From the NCBI GenBank assembly GCA_016937295.1, contig JAFGWF010000092.1, positions 1 through 48,552 on the forward strand: a DNA stretch of 48,552 nt. The letters are read 5' to 3'. Positions 19,903 through 30,937 of the stretch are shown here, piece by piece (the stretch's first letter is position 1; each line of letters begins with the position of its first letter). Under the pieces are notes generated by a model, which was not told where the DNA came from, did not search any database, and saw only the letters and a list, made by a program, of their open reading frames with translations. The DNA comes from Bacteroidales bacterium. Lineage in GTDB: Bacteria; Bacteroidota; Bacteroidia; Bacteroidales; UBA1556. The position numbers and the translations under genes were made by a program.

Positions 19903-20844
19903 ATGGACGGATTTTCCATATCGAACAAGATTAAAGATAAAGCTTTAGAACTTGGGTTCTCGGCTTGTGGTATTGCTAACGTTGAAAGGCTTCAAAAGGA
20001 GTTTATTAATCTAAATCGTTGGTTGGCTGAAGGTTATCATGCCGATATGAGGTATATGGCTCGAAATGTGGAAATGCGATGCAATCCTGCTCTAATTCTT
20101 GAAGATGCAAAATCAGTGGTCTCCGTACTCCTTAACTATTTTCCTGAAACAAAGCAAGACAACGATAGCGAGTTTCTCGTATCGAAATATGCTTATGGTG
20201 ACGATTATCATAGGGTTGTTAAAAACAAACTGCATTTGTTGAAGTCCTTTATTCTTGAGTTCTATCCAAATGCTAAAATGCGAGTTTTCACCGATTCGGC
20301 TCCGGTTCTTGATAGAGCTTGGGCTGTGAAATCGGGTTTAGGTTGGATTGGCAAAAATACCCTGCTTATCAATCCCAAATTGGGTTCTTTTGTTTTTATC
20401 GGTGAAATCGTTGTCGATCAGCAGCTTACAGCCGATAATCCTTTTGAGAAAGAATATTGCGGAAAGTGTACTGCCTGCATTGACGCTTGCCCCACTCAAG
20501 CGCTGCTTGAGCCTTATGTATTGGATGCTAAACGTTGTATTTCTTACCAAACTATTGAAAATTCTGGTTTTATTCCCCCCGAAATCGCTTCTCGTATGGA
20601 AAACCTGATTTTTGGTTGTGATGTTTGTCAGGACGTTTGTCCATGGAATAATAAAGCAAAACCAACTTCTGAATCGGCCTTTTTAATTACGGACAACTTG
20701 CAGAAAATCAATAAAAATACTTTTGAAACCATTGATTTTGAGGGTTTTGAATCCCTTTTTAGCGAAAGTCCAATTATGCGTGCAGGCCTTTTAAAAATAC
20801 GTCAAACGGTAAGTCAGTTAAGGGCTAACGTTAAAAAAAACTAA
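19903..20844 (+). CDS. queG: Epoxyqueuosine reductase
   Basis: YHADMRYM, DSAPVLDRAWAVKSGLGWIGKNTLLI, two 4Fe-4S motifs (CGKCTACIDACP, CDVCQDVCPWN). Confidence 0.96.
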   Translation: MDGFSISNKIKDKALELGFSACGIANVERLQKEFINLNRWLAEGYHADMRYMARNVEMRCNPALILEDAKSVVSVLLNYFPETKQDNDSEFLVSKYAYGDDYHRVVKNKLHLLKSFILEFYPNAKMRVFTDSAPVLDRAWAVKSGLGWIGKNTLLINPKLGSFVFIGEIVVDQQLTADNPFEKEYCGKCTACIDACPTQALLEPYVLDAKRCISYQTIENSGFIPPEIASRMENLIFGCDVCQDVCPWNNKAKPTSESAFLITDNLQKINKNTFETIDFEGFESLFSESPIMRAGLLKIRQTVSQLRANVKKN

Positions 20845-20915
20845 TTTCCTTCATATTTTGAAATATTCTATACTTTAGCATAATCATTCACACTTTATCT
20901 AACTAATTGAAATAA

Positions 20916-22349
20916 ATGAATTTAAGAAAATTAGCGGCCACTTTCGCAATCACTTTGCTGATAATTTCAAATTTGCAATCTCAGAAATTGTGGACTTTAG
21001 CCGAGTGTATTGAGTATGCTGAACATAATAATATTCAGCTTCGAATACAGGAGTTGGGAATTAAAATGCAAGAAGAGTCAGTTTTGCAAAGTCGGATGAG
21101 CTTTTTGCCCAATCTTTCGGCAAACGCATCCGGCAGTTATAACTGGGGAAAAACTATTGACCGTTTCACAAACCAATTTGCCGATTCGCGCGTTTCGAGT
21201 GTCAATTTGTATTTGCAAAGTTCCATGACTTTATTCAACGGTTTTTATCTGTTGAACAATGTAAAAAAACAGAATCTGGAATTATTGGCGCAACGGCAGG
21301 AAATGGAAGCCGCATTGAATATGAAGTCCTTAGAAATAACCACTGCTTTTTTACAAATTTTATATGGAAAAGAAAATTTGTTAGTTGTAAAACAGCAAGT
21401 TTCACTTTCAGAGATGCAGGTTTCGAGGACGCAGCAACTAATCGAAGCAGGGATTTTAGCGGAGGGTGATTTGTTCAATATGAAATCGCAGTTAGCTTCT
21501 GACATTTCTAAAAAAGTACAGGCTGAAAATGATCTTGAATTGGCTTATCTTAACCTGAAACAACTAATGGATTTGCCTGCTGATACCTTGTTCGATATCG
21601 AAACTCCTGAAATCAATATCGCTGACAAAACTGCTGAGCTTCTGGCTTCTTCCGTTATATACAATTTTGCTGTTCAGAATCAGCCCGAAATAAAAGCTGC
21701 CGAAACAAGGTATGATTTGTCTTTGAAAAACTTAGCATTAGCTCGTTCTCGTTATTACCCGACTTTGACCATTTCGGGGGGCGTTGGAACCGGATATTCG
21801 GGAGCTAATGTGGTGATTGACGGAAATCCCATTTTTACAGGACTTTATCCAAGTGGCGATATCACAGCCTCCGGCGATACGGTTCTTACTCCGGCTTTTG
21901 ATTATGATACTAAAACCAAACCTTTTTCGGATCAGATTGATGAAAACCTCAATTATAGCGCCGGTTTGTATCTTTCTATCCCTATTTTTAATAATTACCA
22001 ATCGAAAAGTCAGGTAAATATTTCTAAACTTAGCGTGCAGCAAGCCGAATTGCAATTAGACAAATCTAAGCAAGATTTGAGAAAAACTATTGAGCAAGCT
22101 TATGCGGACGCACGAGCTGCTTTTAATTCCTATCAGGCTGCTTTGTTGAATGTTAAGGCTCTTGAAGAATCGTTTAATTATTCATCGAAGAAGTATGATG
22201 CAGGCTTAATAAACTCTTTTGACTTTAATAATGCAAGAGTTTTATATGAGAATGCACTGAATAACCTTATAAACACCAAATACTCTTATGTTTTCAGAAT
22301 CAAGGTTCTCGATTTTTATTTCGGAAAGCCTTTGACGCTGTCTAACTAA
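20916..22349 (+). CDS. TolC-family outer membrane efflux protein
   Basis: Signal peptide, LWTLAECIEYAEHNNIQLRIQEL start of TolC fold, helical repeats, C-terminal YVFRIKVLDFYFGKPL. Confidence 0.93.
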   Translation: MNLRKLAATFAITLLIISNLQSQKLWTLAECIEYAEHNNIQLRIQELGIKMQEESVLQSRMSFLPNLSANASGSYNWGKTIDRFTNQFADSRVSSVNLYLQSSMTLFNGFYLLNNVKKQNLELLAQRQEMEAALNMKSLEITTAFLQILYGKENLLVVKQQVSLSEMQVSRTQQLIEAGILAEGDLFNMKSQLASDISKKVQAENDLELAYLNLKQLMDLPADTLFDIETPEINIADKTAELLASSVIYNFAVQNQPEIKAAETRYDLSLKNLALARSRYYPTLTISGGVGTGYSGANVVIDGNPIFTGLYPSGDITASGDTVLTPAFDYDTKTKPFSDQIDENLNYSAGLYLSIPIFNNYQSKSQVNISKLSVQQAELQLDKSKQDLRKTIEQAYADARAAFNSYQAALLNVKALEESFNYSSKKYDAGLINSFDFNNARVLYENALNNLINTKYSYVFRIKVLDFYFGKPLTLSN

Positions 22350-22384
22350 ATCGGTACGATATTTTTAATTAAACATTAATTTCA

Positions 22385-23767
22385 ATGAACAATAAGAAAG
22401 TCAGGATTATCATCATCGCAAGCATAGGTTTGTTGATTGTTTTGTTGATAGTCGCCTCCAAACTCGGTTGGATTGGTAAGAAAACCTATACGAAAGTGAG
22501 CGTTCAAAAGGTTGAAGAACGCAATATTGTAGAATACGTAACGGCTTCGGGAAAGATTCAGCCTGAGAAGGAGATTATCATTGCACCGGATGCTTCGGGT
22601 GAAATTGTTGGACTCTTTGTAAAAGAAGGCGACAGTGTAAAAGCTGGTGATTTATTGCTGAAAATCAACCCTGACGTCTATTTGTCGAATGTGGAGAAAG
22701 TAACCGCTTCGTTAAATACCTCTCGGGCCAATTTAGCCAATTCAAAGGCTCGTTTAGCGCAAACCGAAGCTCAGTTTCTAAAAGCTGAAGCTGATTTTAA
22801 CCGTAATCAAAAACTCTTTAACCAAAAAGTTATTTCACAAGCAGACTTTGATATGGTGAATACAACCTACCAAGTGGCAAAGGCTGAGGTGAAAGCTGCA
22901 AAAGAAAGCGTTTCGGCGGCTGATTTCTCGGTTCGTAATGCCGAGGCTGCACTCAAAGAGGCGCAAGATAATCTTACGAAAACGGCTGTTTTTGCACCAA
23001 TTGATGGCACTATCTCGAAATTGGACAAGGAAATGGGCGAACGTGTGGCGGGTGCTTCGCAGTTTTCGGGCGGTACTGAGGTGATGCGAATTGCCAATTT
23101 ATCCAATATGGAAGCTCAAGTGGATGTGAGTGAAAACGATATTGTGAGAGTTAAACTTGGCGATACGGCTCTGATCGAAGTGGATGCTTATCTCGACCGT
23201 AAGTTTAAAGGGGTCGTAACCCGAATTGCAAATAGTTCGACTTCTGACTTGACAAGTGCCGATCAGGTAACGAATTTTAAAGTGCGTATTCGCATCTTAC
23301 AATTTTCTTACAAAGACATCTTAGAGAAAAATCCTCATATCGTGAGTCCTTTTCGTCCCGGCATGTCGGCCTCGGTCGAAATTCGTACTAATTACCGCTA
23401 TAATGTGCTTTCCGTTCCTATTCAGGCGGTTACAACAAGAACGGATACGTCCTCCTTTCACTCGAAGAAATCGAAAGCAAAACCGAAAGATACAGAAGTT
23501 GGAGGGCAGACAACCGTTGTAGCAAAAAAGGATAATCCTAACGAACCTTCTAAAGAAATTTCGGATGAATATGTGTTTGTTTTAAAAGAGGATAAGGTTG
23601 TTTTGCGAAAGGTAAAAGCCGGAATTCAGGATGATCAGCATTTTGAGATTATTGAAGGTCTTTCTAAAGAAGATATGGTAGTTGTAGCTCCTTATCGTGC
23701 TATCAGCACTACCCTCAAAAATGGAGAGATGGTTGAAGTTGTGGATAAAACCAGATTGTTTGATTAA
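22385..23767 (+). CDS. HlyD/MacA-like periplasmic adaptor subunit of an efflux system
   Basis: N-terminal TM, VTASGKIQPEKEIIIAPDASGEIVGLFVKEGDSVKAGDLLLKI lipoyl half-motifs, coiled-coil hairpin. Confidence 0.93.
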   Translation: MNNKKVRIIIIASIGLLIVLLIVASKLGWIGKKTYTKVSVQKVEERNIVEYVTASGKIQPEKEIIIAPDASGEIVGLFVKEGDSVKAGDLLLKINPDVYLSNVEKVTASLNTSRANLANSKARLAQTEAQFLKAEADFNRNQKLFNQKVISQADFDMVNTTYQVAKAEVKAAKESVSAADFSVRNAEAALKEAQDNLTKTAVFAPIDGTISKLDKEMGERVAGASQFSGGTEVMRIANLSNMEAQVDVSENDIVRVKLGDTALIEVDAYLDRKFKGVVTRIANSSTSDLTSADQVTNFKVRIRILQFSYKDILEKNPHIVSPFRPGMSASVEIRTNYRYNVLSVPIQAVTTRTDTSSFHSKKSKAKPKDTEVGGQTTVVAKKDNPNEPSKEISDEYVFVLKEDKVVLRKVKAGIQDDQHFEIIEGLSKEDMVVVAPYRAISTTLKNGEMVEVVDKTRLFD

Positions 23768-24039
23768 TCGGGTGTTTTTGATATGGCTATTTCTTTGTTT
23801 CGCCTTTTTTTAAAACCTTAATCTGGAAATAGTAATCAGGAACTCGATTTTGGTAAAATCGGCAGACCTCGAAAAATCTGCTTTTTAGACAATCGCTGAA
23901 GATAATTCTGTGATTTTCTTATTCTTGATTATCAAGGCAACCTTTTGCCTTATGAAATTCTGTTATAAATCAATCTTGCACTTCAATTCATCTGCCGAAA
24001 AGTATGTATTTTTGTCCAATTCAATTAACACGTAATACA

Positions 24040-25290
24040 GTGAGAGCATTTATTTTAGTTCTGTTTTTAGTTTCTTTGATTTACGATAGTTTTTCTCAGA
24101 ATCGCCCTAACCATTGTGGTACAACAAGTTATTATCAATATCAGTTATCCGTCAATCCTGATTTAGCTAATATCAGGCAGGATTTAGAAATAAAAACGCA
24201 TGATTTTGTTAAGGCAAATCGTGGAACTGGTTCTAAAGAAATTGTCGTTATTCCAGTGGTTGTGCACGTGATTTATTATAACGCGGTTCAAAATATATCC
24301 GATGCTCAGGTGCTTTCACAGATTGAGGTCTTGAATGAGGATTATCGTAGGTTAAATGCAGATACCACAAATACCCCTTCCTTATTTACGTCAGTTGCAG
24401 CCGATTGCCAGATTCAATTTTGTCTTGCTGCACAAGACCCGAACGGGAACTGGACTAATGGTATTACAAGAACACAAACTACCAAAACTTCATTCGACAT
24501 CAATACTGATGAAGCAAAATATACATCAACAGGGGGCCATGATATTTGGGATAGAAATAAATACCTGAATATCTGGGTTGTGCCTTCAATTAGAGATGGT
24601 TCTTATACCGGAATTTTGGGTTATGCCCAGCTTCCGGGCGGCGGTGCTTCCACCGATGGGGTGGTGATTCAGTATTCGAACTTTGGAAGGATTGGAAATC
24701 TTAGTCCCTACTACAATTTAGGTAGAACAGTTACGCATGAAGTTGGTCATTGGTTCAATCTCTATCACGTTTGGGGCGATGATGGAACCGGATGTTGGGG
24801 AAGCGACTATGTTGACGATACGCCAAATCAGGCTGATGAAAATTATAATTGCCCAAGCTTTCCGGAGCCTTCATGCAATAACACATCGGATATGTATTCA
24901 AATTATATGGATTACACGGATGACGATTGCATGAATATTTTTACCGAAGGTCAAAAATTGCGGATGTGGGCTACCATAAACAACTATCGCAGTTCATTGA
25001 AAACATCTCCCGGATGCCTTGTGAATTCCGTCCCCGAAGTGAAACAAAACCGGTCTTTAGTAAATATTTTTCCCAATCCTGCAGTCTCTTCTGTTCTATT
25101 TAATTTTGATGAAACTTTTTCAGGGTTGATTTCCGTCTATTCCATTCAAGGTTTATTGATTGGTCATTACACATTAAATAGCACTAAAGATTTTGTGTTG
25201 GATGTAAATAGTTGGCAAAGTGGTCTATACGTAGCTATTATTCGTAATTCCGCTTATGTCGAAGTAAAGAAAATCGAAATTTTAAAATAA
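24040..25290 (+). CDS. M43-family (cytophagalysin-like) zinc metalloprotease with T9SS C-terminal domain
   Basis: HEVGHWFNLYHVWG (HExxHxxxxxH), Met-turn-like YSNYMDYTDDDCMNIFT, C-terminal VNIFPNPAVSSVLF...LLIGHYTLNS...VEVKKIEIL. Start likely GTG 24040 (MRAFILVLFLVSLIYDSFSQ), not ATG 24004. Confidence 0.9.
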   Translation: MRAFILVLFLVSLIYDSFSQNRPNHCGTTSYYQYQLSVNPDLANIRQDLEIKTHDFVKANRGTGSKEIVVIPVVVHVIYYNAVQNISDAQVLSQIEVLNEDYRRLNADTTNTPSLFTSVAADCQIQFCLAAQDPNGNWTNGITRTQTTKTSFDINTDEAKYTSTGGHDIWDRNKYLNIWVVPSIRDGSYTGILGYAQLPGGGASTDGVVIQYSNFGRIGNLSPYYNLGRTVTHEVGHWFNLYHVWGDDGTGCWGSDYVDDTPNQADENYNCPSFPEPSCNNTSDMYSNYMDYTDDDCMNIFTEGQKLRMWATINNYRSSLKTSPGCLVNSVPEVKQNRSLVNIFPNPAVSSVLFNFDETFSGLISVYSIQGLLIGHYTLNSTKDFVLDVNSWQSGLYVAIIRNSAYVEVKKIEILK

Positions 25291-25305
25291 AGTTTAAGAT
25301 AAAAA

Positions 25306-26406
25306 ATGTATCCTGAAATATTAATTTCTGACGAAAAACTAAAACAGATTGCTAACAAAGTATTGGATGGCAATCGGATTAGCCTCGATGAAGGCGTTTA
25401 TTTATACGATAATGGCGATTTAAGTTTATTGGGTTTCCTCGCCAACACTATACGTGAACGAAAGAATGGCAATAACACTTATTTTAATCGCAACTTACAT
25501 ATCGAGCCTACAAACACGTGTGTCTATGCTTGTAAATTTTGCTCTTATTATAAGAAAAAGGGAGAAGATGGATGGGAATACAGCCAGGATCAGATTGTTG
25601 AAATGGTTCGTAATGCAGGATCTGATATTACTGAGGTTCATATTGTTGGTGGTGTTCATCCAAAGTGGGACGTTCATTATTATGGCGAGATTTTTAAACA
25701 GATCAAATCTGCCCGGCCTGATATTCATATAAAAGCTTTCACAGCGGTTGAAATTAGTTATATAAGCAAGCGAGCCGGAATGTCGGTGCGCGAAGGGCTG
25801 CAAACTTTGAAAGAGTATGGCTTAGATAGTATTCCGGGTGGTGGTGCCGAAATTTTTGATGAGGAAATTAGAAAGCAAATTTGCGGGCAAAAAGATACTG
25901 CCGAACAGTGGCTTTTAGTTCATCAAACAGCTCACGAATTGGGTATTCCGAGTAATGCAACCAATATTTATGGTCATATCGAAAATAATTGGCATCGGGT
26001 GGAGCATATAAATCGTTTGAGAGATTTACAAGATAAAACTAATGGTTTTAATGTATTCATTCCTTTGAAGTTTAAAAACAAGAATAATGAGCTTTCCTAT
26101 TTGCCGGAAGTTTCTATTATTGAGGATGTTAAGATGTATGCCATGTCACGTATCTACTTAGATAATTTTCCACATATCAAAGCTTATTGGCCTATGATAG
26201 GTCGCGATATTGCCCAACTTCTGCTTTCATTTGGTGTGGACGATTTTGATGGAACTATCAACGATAGTACTAAAATTTACAGTCGTGCAGGAGCTAATGA
26301 GCAATCACCGGCAATGACAACGGACGAGATGGTGGAGTTGATTAAAGCTGCAGGACGAAAGCCTATCGAAAGGGATTCGATTTATAATGTTATTAAGGAA
26401 TACTAA
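25306..26406 (+). CDS. mqnE: Aminofutalosine synthase MqnE (radical SAM)
   Basis: TNTCVYACKFCSYYKKKGEDGWEYS (CxxxCxxC), EVHIVGGVHPKWDVHYY, GGGAEIFDEEIRKQICGQK. Confidence 0.93.
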   Translation: MYPEILISDEKLKQIANKVLDGNRISLDEGVYLYDNGDLSLLGFLANTIRERKNGNNTYFNRNLHIEPTNTCVYACKFCSYYKKKGEDGWEYSQDQIVEMVRNAGSDITEVHIVGGVHPKWDVHYYGEIFKQIKSARPDIHIKAFTAVEISYISKRAGMSVREGLQTLKEYGLDSIPGGGAEIFDEEIRKQICGQKDTAEQWLLVHQTAHELGIPSNATNIYGHIENNWHRVEHINRLRDLQDKTNGFNVFIPLKFKNKNNELSYLPEVSIIEDVKMYAMSRIYLDNFPHIKAYWPMIGRDIAQLLLSFGVDDFDGTINDSTKIYSRAGANEQSPAMTTDEMVELIKAAGRKPIERDSIYNVIKEY

Positions 26407-26408
26407 GC

Positions 26409-27062
26409 CTACACTTTCGCCAATATCGTTTTTCCTGCCCTAACTTTTTCTTCCAAACTGACTTGGATTTCGGCATCTAAAGGAAGAAAAACATCTACAC
26501 GCGAACCAAACTTAATGAATCCTAATTGGTCGCCTTGCCTAACTTCTTGACCTTCTTTGGAGTAGCATACTATTCGGCGAGCAACGGCTCCGGCAATCTG
26601 CCGAACCATAATGGTTAGGTTTGAATTTTCTATGGCCACGGTTGCTCGTTCGTTATCGGTGCTGGCTTTTGGAAGCCAAGCAACTAAGTGTTTGCCCGGA
26701 TGATAGCGATAATAGGCAATATTTCCACTTATCGGGTAACGATTCATGTGAGTGTTTGCAGGCGACATAAAAATAGAAATTTGGATGCGTTCATCTTCCA
26801 AAAATTCATTCATTTTTACTTTTTCTATCACCACAACTTTTCCGTCAGCAGGACTAATTACCTGCGATAGATTTTCGACAACTGAAAACTTTGGATAGCG
26901 GAAAAAGCTAATAATTGCCAACCAGAAAAGGAGGGCAAGGAAGCCGAATGTAATAGTGATAAATGGAAAATGCGGTAAACTTGCGTTGACAATCCAAACT
27001 AAAATGCTTAATGCAAAAAAACTGATAATAATAGTTTTAAAACCTTCCTTATGTATTCCCAT
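26409..27062 (-). CDS. psd: Phosphatidylserine decarboxylase proenzyme
   Basis: ISPADGKVVVIEKV, IFMSPANTHMNRYP, IGFIKFGSRVDVFLP-type GS autoprocessing site near C-terminus. Confidence 0.94.
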   Translation of the reverse strand: MGIHKEGFKTIIISFFALSILVWIVNASLPHFPFITITFGFLALLFWLAIISFFRYPKFSVVENLSQVISPADGKVVVIEKVKMNEFLEDERIQISIFMSPANTHMNRYPISGNIAYYRYHPGKHLVAWLPKASTDNERATVAIENSNLTIMVRQIAGAVARRIVCYSKEGQEVRQGDQLGFIKFGSRVDVFLPLDAEIQVSLEEKVRAGKTILAKV

Positions 27063-27120
27063 GGTGCTGATAATTGAACGGAAATTATGTGCAAATATAA
27101 ATATATTGTTCTAAACGAGC

Positions 27121-27933
27121 TTAGAAGAAAAAATAAACATAAGCAGCAGCAGCCGGAAGTCCCAAAGTGGCGCCATCTAATCGGTCGAGAATTCCGCCAT
27201 GTCCGGGGAGAATGTTTCCCGAATCTTTGATATTGAAGCTTCGCTTAAACATCGATTCAACTAAGTCGCCAAAAGTGGCAAAAATGCTGACAATGAAGGA
27301 GTAACCCGCCCAAAGAATCAGATTATTGCTGCCGGTATAAACGCCTGCGGCAACCCCGATTCCTATGCTGAAAACTAATCCACCGATAAATCCTTCCCAT
27401 GATTTTTTTGGTGAAATGCGTTCAAATAACCGATGTTTCCCGAGCAACATTCCTGAGATGTAGGCCATAGTGTCATTTGTCCACAAGGTGAAAAAGAATA
27501 AAAAAACAAAAATGCCCTCTATTTCAGTTGGCTTCACTAATAAAAAGATTGAGGTTGAAAAGGGAATTGCAATATAAAGAGTTGGCAGGATGTTTTCAGA
27601 AATTAGGATTGCCGGTGTTGAGCTGCCGGAATAAAGTTGCAAAATAAAAATCAAACCGATGGCAAAAATGCTGAAAAATAACGATTCAAAAGGAAGATGA
27701 TACGCAAGGACTAAGGATAAATTCAAAAATATAGTTATGGCAAGAGCGATGGAAGGTAAACCATTTTTATAGCTAAAACGTTGCTGCTGAAGCATTCGAA
27801 TCATTTCATAGGCGCTTAACAACGTGAATAATCCAAATAAGGAGATAAAACTTACCTTGCCAAAATAGATGGATAGCAAGACTGCTCCGGCATAGACAAT
27901 CCCTGTAAGACTGCGTAATAGAAAATTCTTCAA
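27121..27933 (-). CDS. cdsA: Phosphatidate cytidylyltransferase
   Basis: Multiple TM segments; SPKKSWEGFIGG and FGDLVESMFKRSFNIKDSGNILPGHGGILDRLDG signature. Confidence 0.96.
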   Translation of the reverse strand: MKNFLLRSLTGIVYAGAVLLSIYFGKVSFISLFGLFTLLSAYEMIRMLQQQRFSYKNGLPSIALAITIFLNLSLVLAYHLPFESLFFSIFAIGLIFILQLYSGSSTPAILISENILPTLYIAIPFSTSIFLLVKPTEIEGIFVFLFFFTLWTNDTMAYISGMLLGKHRLFERISPKKSWEGFIGGLVFSIGIGVAAGVYTGSNNLILWAGYSFIVSIFATFGDLVESMFKRSFNIKDSGNILPGHGGILDRLDGATLGLPAAAAYVYFFF

Positions 27934-28142
27934 AGTTTAGCTTTTTCGATAATTAATTTGGCTTTTAAAACATCGTCCGGCCTGACATATAATTCAATAT
28001 TGCCAAAATTATAATAATGGTCTTTTTTGTTGATGAAATGAGAAACAATTTCAGCTTCAGCCAACAAATCTGTGATAATCACAATCTTATACTCCTGATC
28101 GGCGGTATAAACCAGTTCCCAGTTTTGAGGTTCTTCGTTCAT
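27930..28142 (-). CDS. DUF2007-like small protein
   Basis: 70-aa protein (NWELVYTADQEYKIVIITDLLAEAEIVSHFINKKDH) in the usual cdsA/LUD neighbourhood. Confidence 0.75.
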   Translation of the reverse strand: MNEEPQNWELVYTADQEYKIVIITDLLAEAEIVSHFINKKDHYYNFGNIELYVRPDDVLKAKLIIEKAKL

Positions 28143-28144
28143 AT

Positions 28145-28789
28145 TTAATAGGCTTCAGATACAAAAACAATAAGTTCACGAGGCCCGTGTGCTCCCATAA
28201 CCAAGGTTTTTTCGATGTCGGCTGTTCGAGATGGGCCGGTGATAAAGGAAATCATGGATGGGAGTGAGGTATATTTGGTTTTGATAAATTCAATTGCCGA
28301 TTTAACAGTTTCAACAACCTGACTCGAATTAGCTAAAACAATATGTGTGTCGGCAACAAAATTTGCCAAGCGACCCGATTCTTGCTTTGATGAAACGACA
28401 ACTGTTCCCAAACGCGCAACTAAAGCTTCACAACCGGTGATAATCACTTTAGCAGTCTTGATTTCACTTTGATTAGTGATTACATTAAGGTTTGCGTTCC
28501 TAAGCAGGTTTGCTATTTTTTTGTCTAATGTAAAAAAACTATCAATTTTTCTTACTTCCATCAAAACTTTTAATTCGTTCAGCATCTCACCTGTTGATCC
28601 ACAATAGACAAAACTGCCACCAATTAAATTTAATTCGGAAGCAAACTGAATTAACAAATCCTCTTCTGTAGATTTTTGATAAATCGGGGCTTCTAAATTT
28701 ACATTGGAATAAGGGTTTTCAATGCGAACCAAAGAAGCATTTCTTATGTTTTTGAGTACGTTTTCCCTTGCAGATTTATCGTTCGCCAT
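28145..28789 (-). CDS. LUD (LutC/YkgG-like) domain protein
   Basis: MISFITGPSRTADIEKTLVMGAHGPRELIVFV C-terminus. Confidence 0.9.
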   Translation of the reverse strand: MANDKSARENVLKNIRNASLVRIENPYSNVNLEAPIYQKSTEEDLLIQFASELNLIGGSFVYCGSTGEMLNELKVLMEVRKIDSFFTLDKKIANLLRNANLNVITNQSEIKTAKVIITGCEALVARLGTVVVSSKQESGRLANFVADTHIVLANSSQVVETVKSAIEFIKTKYTSLPSMISFITGPSRTADIEKTLVMGAHGPRELIVFVSEAY

Positions 28790-28809
28790 AGTGCATTCAA
28801 GATTGATTA

Positions 28810-30903
28810 TTATTGCTTTTCAGGTTCGTCATCAGAGGAGGTGCCAATATCCGTTGAGGAATCATAATCGGTCGTGTCCGAATTTTCATCTTTCTTGTGA
28901 AGTCGTTTCTTTTGCGATGATAATTCCCTTATTTTCATGTCTTTAAGCTCTTTGTCCCGTCCGTTGTCAAAATTTCTCGGTCCAAATATTTCTTCGACGT
29001 CTTCATAGAAAATAACCTCATCAGAAAGAAGTTTTTGCGCCAACGATTCAAGCTTTTCTCTATTATCATTAAGTATTTTCAAGGCACGTTGGTAAGCTTT
29101 TTCCACAAGATCGTGGACTTCTTTATCAATAAGTTCCGCAGTTTTTTCGCTGTATGGTTTTGTGAAACTATACTCGGCCTGACCAGAGGAATCGTAATAA
29201 CTTATGTTTCCGATTTTGTCGTTTAAGCCAAAATAGGCAATAATGGCATAAGCTTGTTTGGTAACCCGCTCGAGGTCGTTCAGTGCTCCTGTGGATGATT
29301 TGCCAAAAATGATTTGCTCGGCAGCTCGTCCACCTAACAAGCTTGTCATCTCGTCAAACATCTGATCTAAAGTAGTTATCTGTCTTTCTTCGGGCAAATA
29401 CCACGCTGCCCCGAGCGCTCTGCCACGTGGGATAATTGTAACTTTTACCAAAGGACTGGCGTATTCTAAAAGCCAACTAACAGAAGCGTGGCCAGCTTCG
29501 TGGTGGGCAATAACGCTTTTTTCTAATTTGGTGATGATTTTGTTTCGTTTCTCCAAACCTCCAACAATACGATCGATAGCGTCTAAAAAATCCTGTTTGG
29601 TGATATTTTGTGAGTCGCGCCTTGCTGCAATCAAAGCAGCCTCGTTACAAACGTTAGCAATGTCGGCTCCTGAAAATCCGGGAGTTTGTTTGGCTAAAAG
29701 GCTAATGTCGATGTCGTTAGCCATTTTTAAAGGCTTTGTATGAACTTTAAAGATTTCTTGGCGTTCGTTCATGTCAGGCAATTCGACATGAATTTGACGG
29801 TCGAATCTTCCGGCACGCATAAGAGCTCGGTCGAGAACATCGGCGCGATTGGTGGCGGCAAGTATGATAACTCCTTGGTTTCCTTGAAAACCGTCCATTT
29901 CGGTAAGAAGCTGGTTGAGTGTGTTTTCTCTTTCATCATTTGCTCCTGTAAACTGGTTTTTTCCCCGTGCACGACCTATCGCATCAATTTCGTCAATAAA
30001 TATGATACACGGCGCTTTCTCTTTGGCTTGTTTGAAAAGGTCTCTTACGCGTGAAGCTCCCACACCAACAAACATTTCCACAAAGTCGCTGCCGCTGAGT
30101 GAGAAGAAAGGCACTTTTGCTTCACCGGCCACTGCCTTGGCAAGCAAGGTTTTACCTGTTCCGGGAGGGCCGACCAATAAGGCTCCTTTAGGTATTTTTC
30201 CGCCAAGATTGGTGTATTTTTTCGGATTTTTAAGGAAGTCAACAATTTCCATGATTTCCACTTTTGCTTCTTCTAATCCGGCTACATCCTTGAAAGTGAT
30301 GCTTACTTTATTGCCATCAAAGAGCTGCGCACGCGATTTGCCAATATTGAAAATCTGTCCGCCTCCGGGGCCTGCTCCGCCTGCCATGCGGCGCATTAGG
30401 AAAATATAAAAAAGGATAATCAGTCCGATAGGCAAGACCCAACCAAGTATCTGCCCCCAATAATTTACTCGGTTTTCACGACTTACATAAACTCGCTTGT
30501 CATCCGTTACCTTTACCTCGTCTTGAACTTTTTGAATACGCTCACCAAAGTTTTCTAAATCACCATTATAAACGAAAAATGGCTCTTGAGTTCCAATGGT
30601 AAATCCTTGTTTTTCTTTCAGTTCAGGATAGTCGCTTAGATATTCGCTTCGGATAAACACTTCCGCTGATTCGTCCTTGTTGATAACCACAATCTTCTTG
30701 GCATGACCTTTTTCTAAAATTGTTTTTAGCTTGCCCCATTGAATTGATTCTGTTGAACTTCCAGTATTGCTAAACATGGGAATCAGAATAAAAACTACGG
30801 CTATAATTGCGTAAATCCAATAAAAGCTAAATCCTTTATTGTTTTTGTTGTTGCCGTTGTTTTTTAGGGATGGTGGCGTCTTTTTATTTTGCTCAGTATT
30901 CAT
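28810..30903 (-). CDS. ftsH: ATP-dependent zinc metalloprotease FtsH
   Basis: Two TMs, [37 protein letters not shown]. Confidence 0.98.
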   Translation of the reverse strand: MNTEQNKKTPPSLKNNGNNKNNKGFSFYWIYAIIAVVFILIPMFSNTGSSTESIQWGKLKTILEKGHAKKIVVINKDESAEVFIRSEYLSDYPELKEKQGFTIGTQEPFFVYNGDLENFGERIQKVQDEVKVTDDKRVYVSRENRVNYWGQILGWVLPIGLIILFYIFLMRRMAGGAGPGGGQIFNIGKSRAQLFDGNKVSITFKDVAGLEEAKVEIMEIVDFLKNPKKYTNLGGKIPKGALLVGPPGTGKTLLAKAVAGEAKVPFFSLSGSDFVEMFVGVGASRVRDLFKQAKEKAPCIIFIDEIDAIGRARGKNQFTGANDERENTLNQLLTEMDGFQGNQGVIILAATNRADVLDRALMRAGRFDRQIHVELPDMNERQEIFKVHTKPLKMANDIDISLLAKQTPGFSGADIANVCNEAALIAARRDSQNITKQDFLDAIDRIVGGLEKRNKIITKLEKSVIAHHEAGHASVSWLLEYASPLVKVTIIPRGRALGAAWYLPEERQITTLDQMFDEMTSLLGGRAAEQIIFGKSSTGALNDLERVTKQAYAIIAYFGLNDKIGNISYYDSSGQAEYSFTKPYSEKTAELIDKEVHDLVEKAYQRALKILNDNREKLESLAQKLLSDEVIFYEDVEEIFGPRNFDNGRDKELKDMKIRELSSQKKRLHKKDENSDTTDYDSSTDIGTSSDDEPEKQ

Positions 30904-30937
30904 TTTTTGTTTTCTAAAAGAGTTGGTTTAACCAAAA

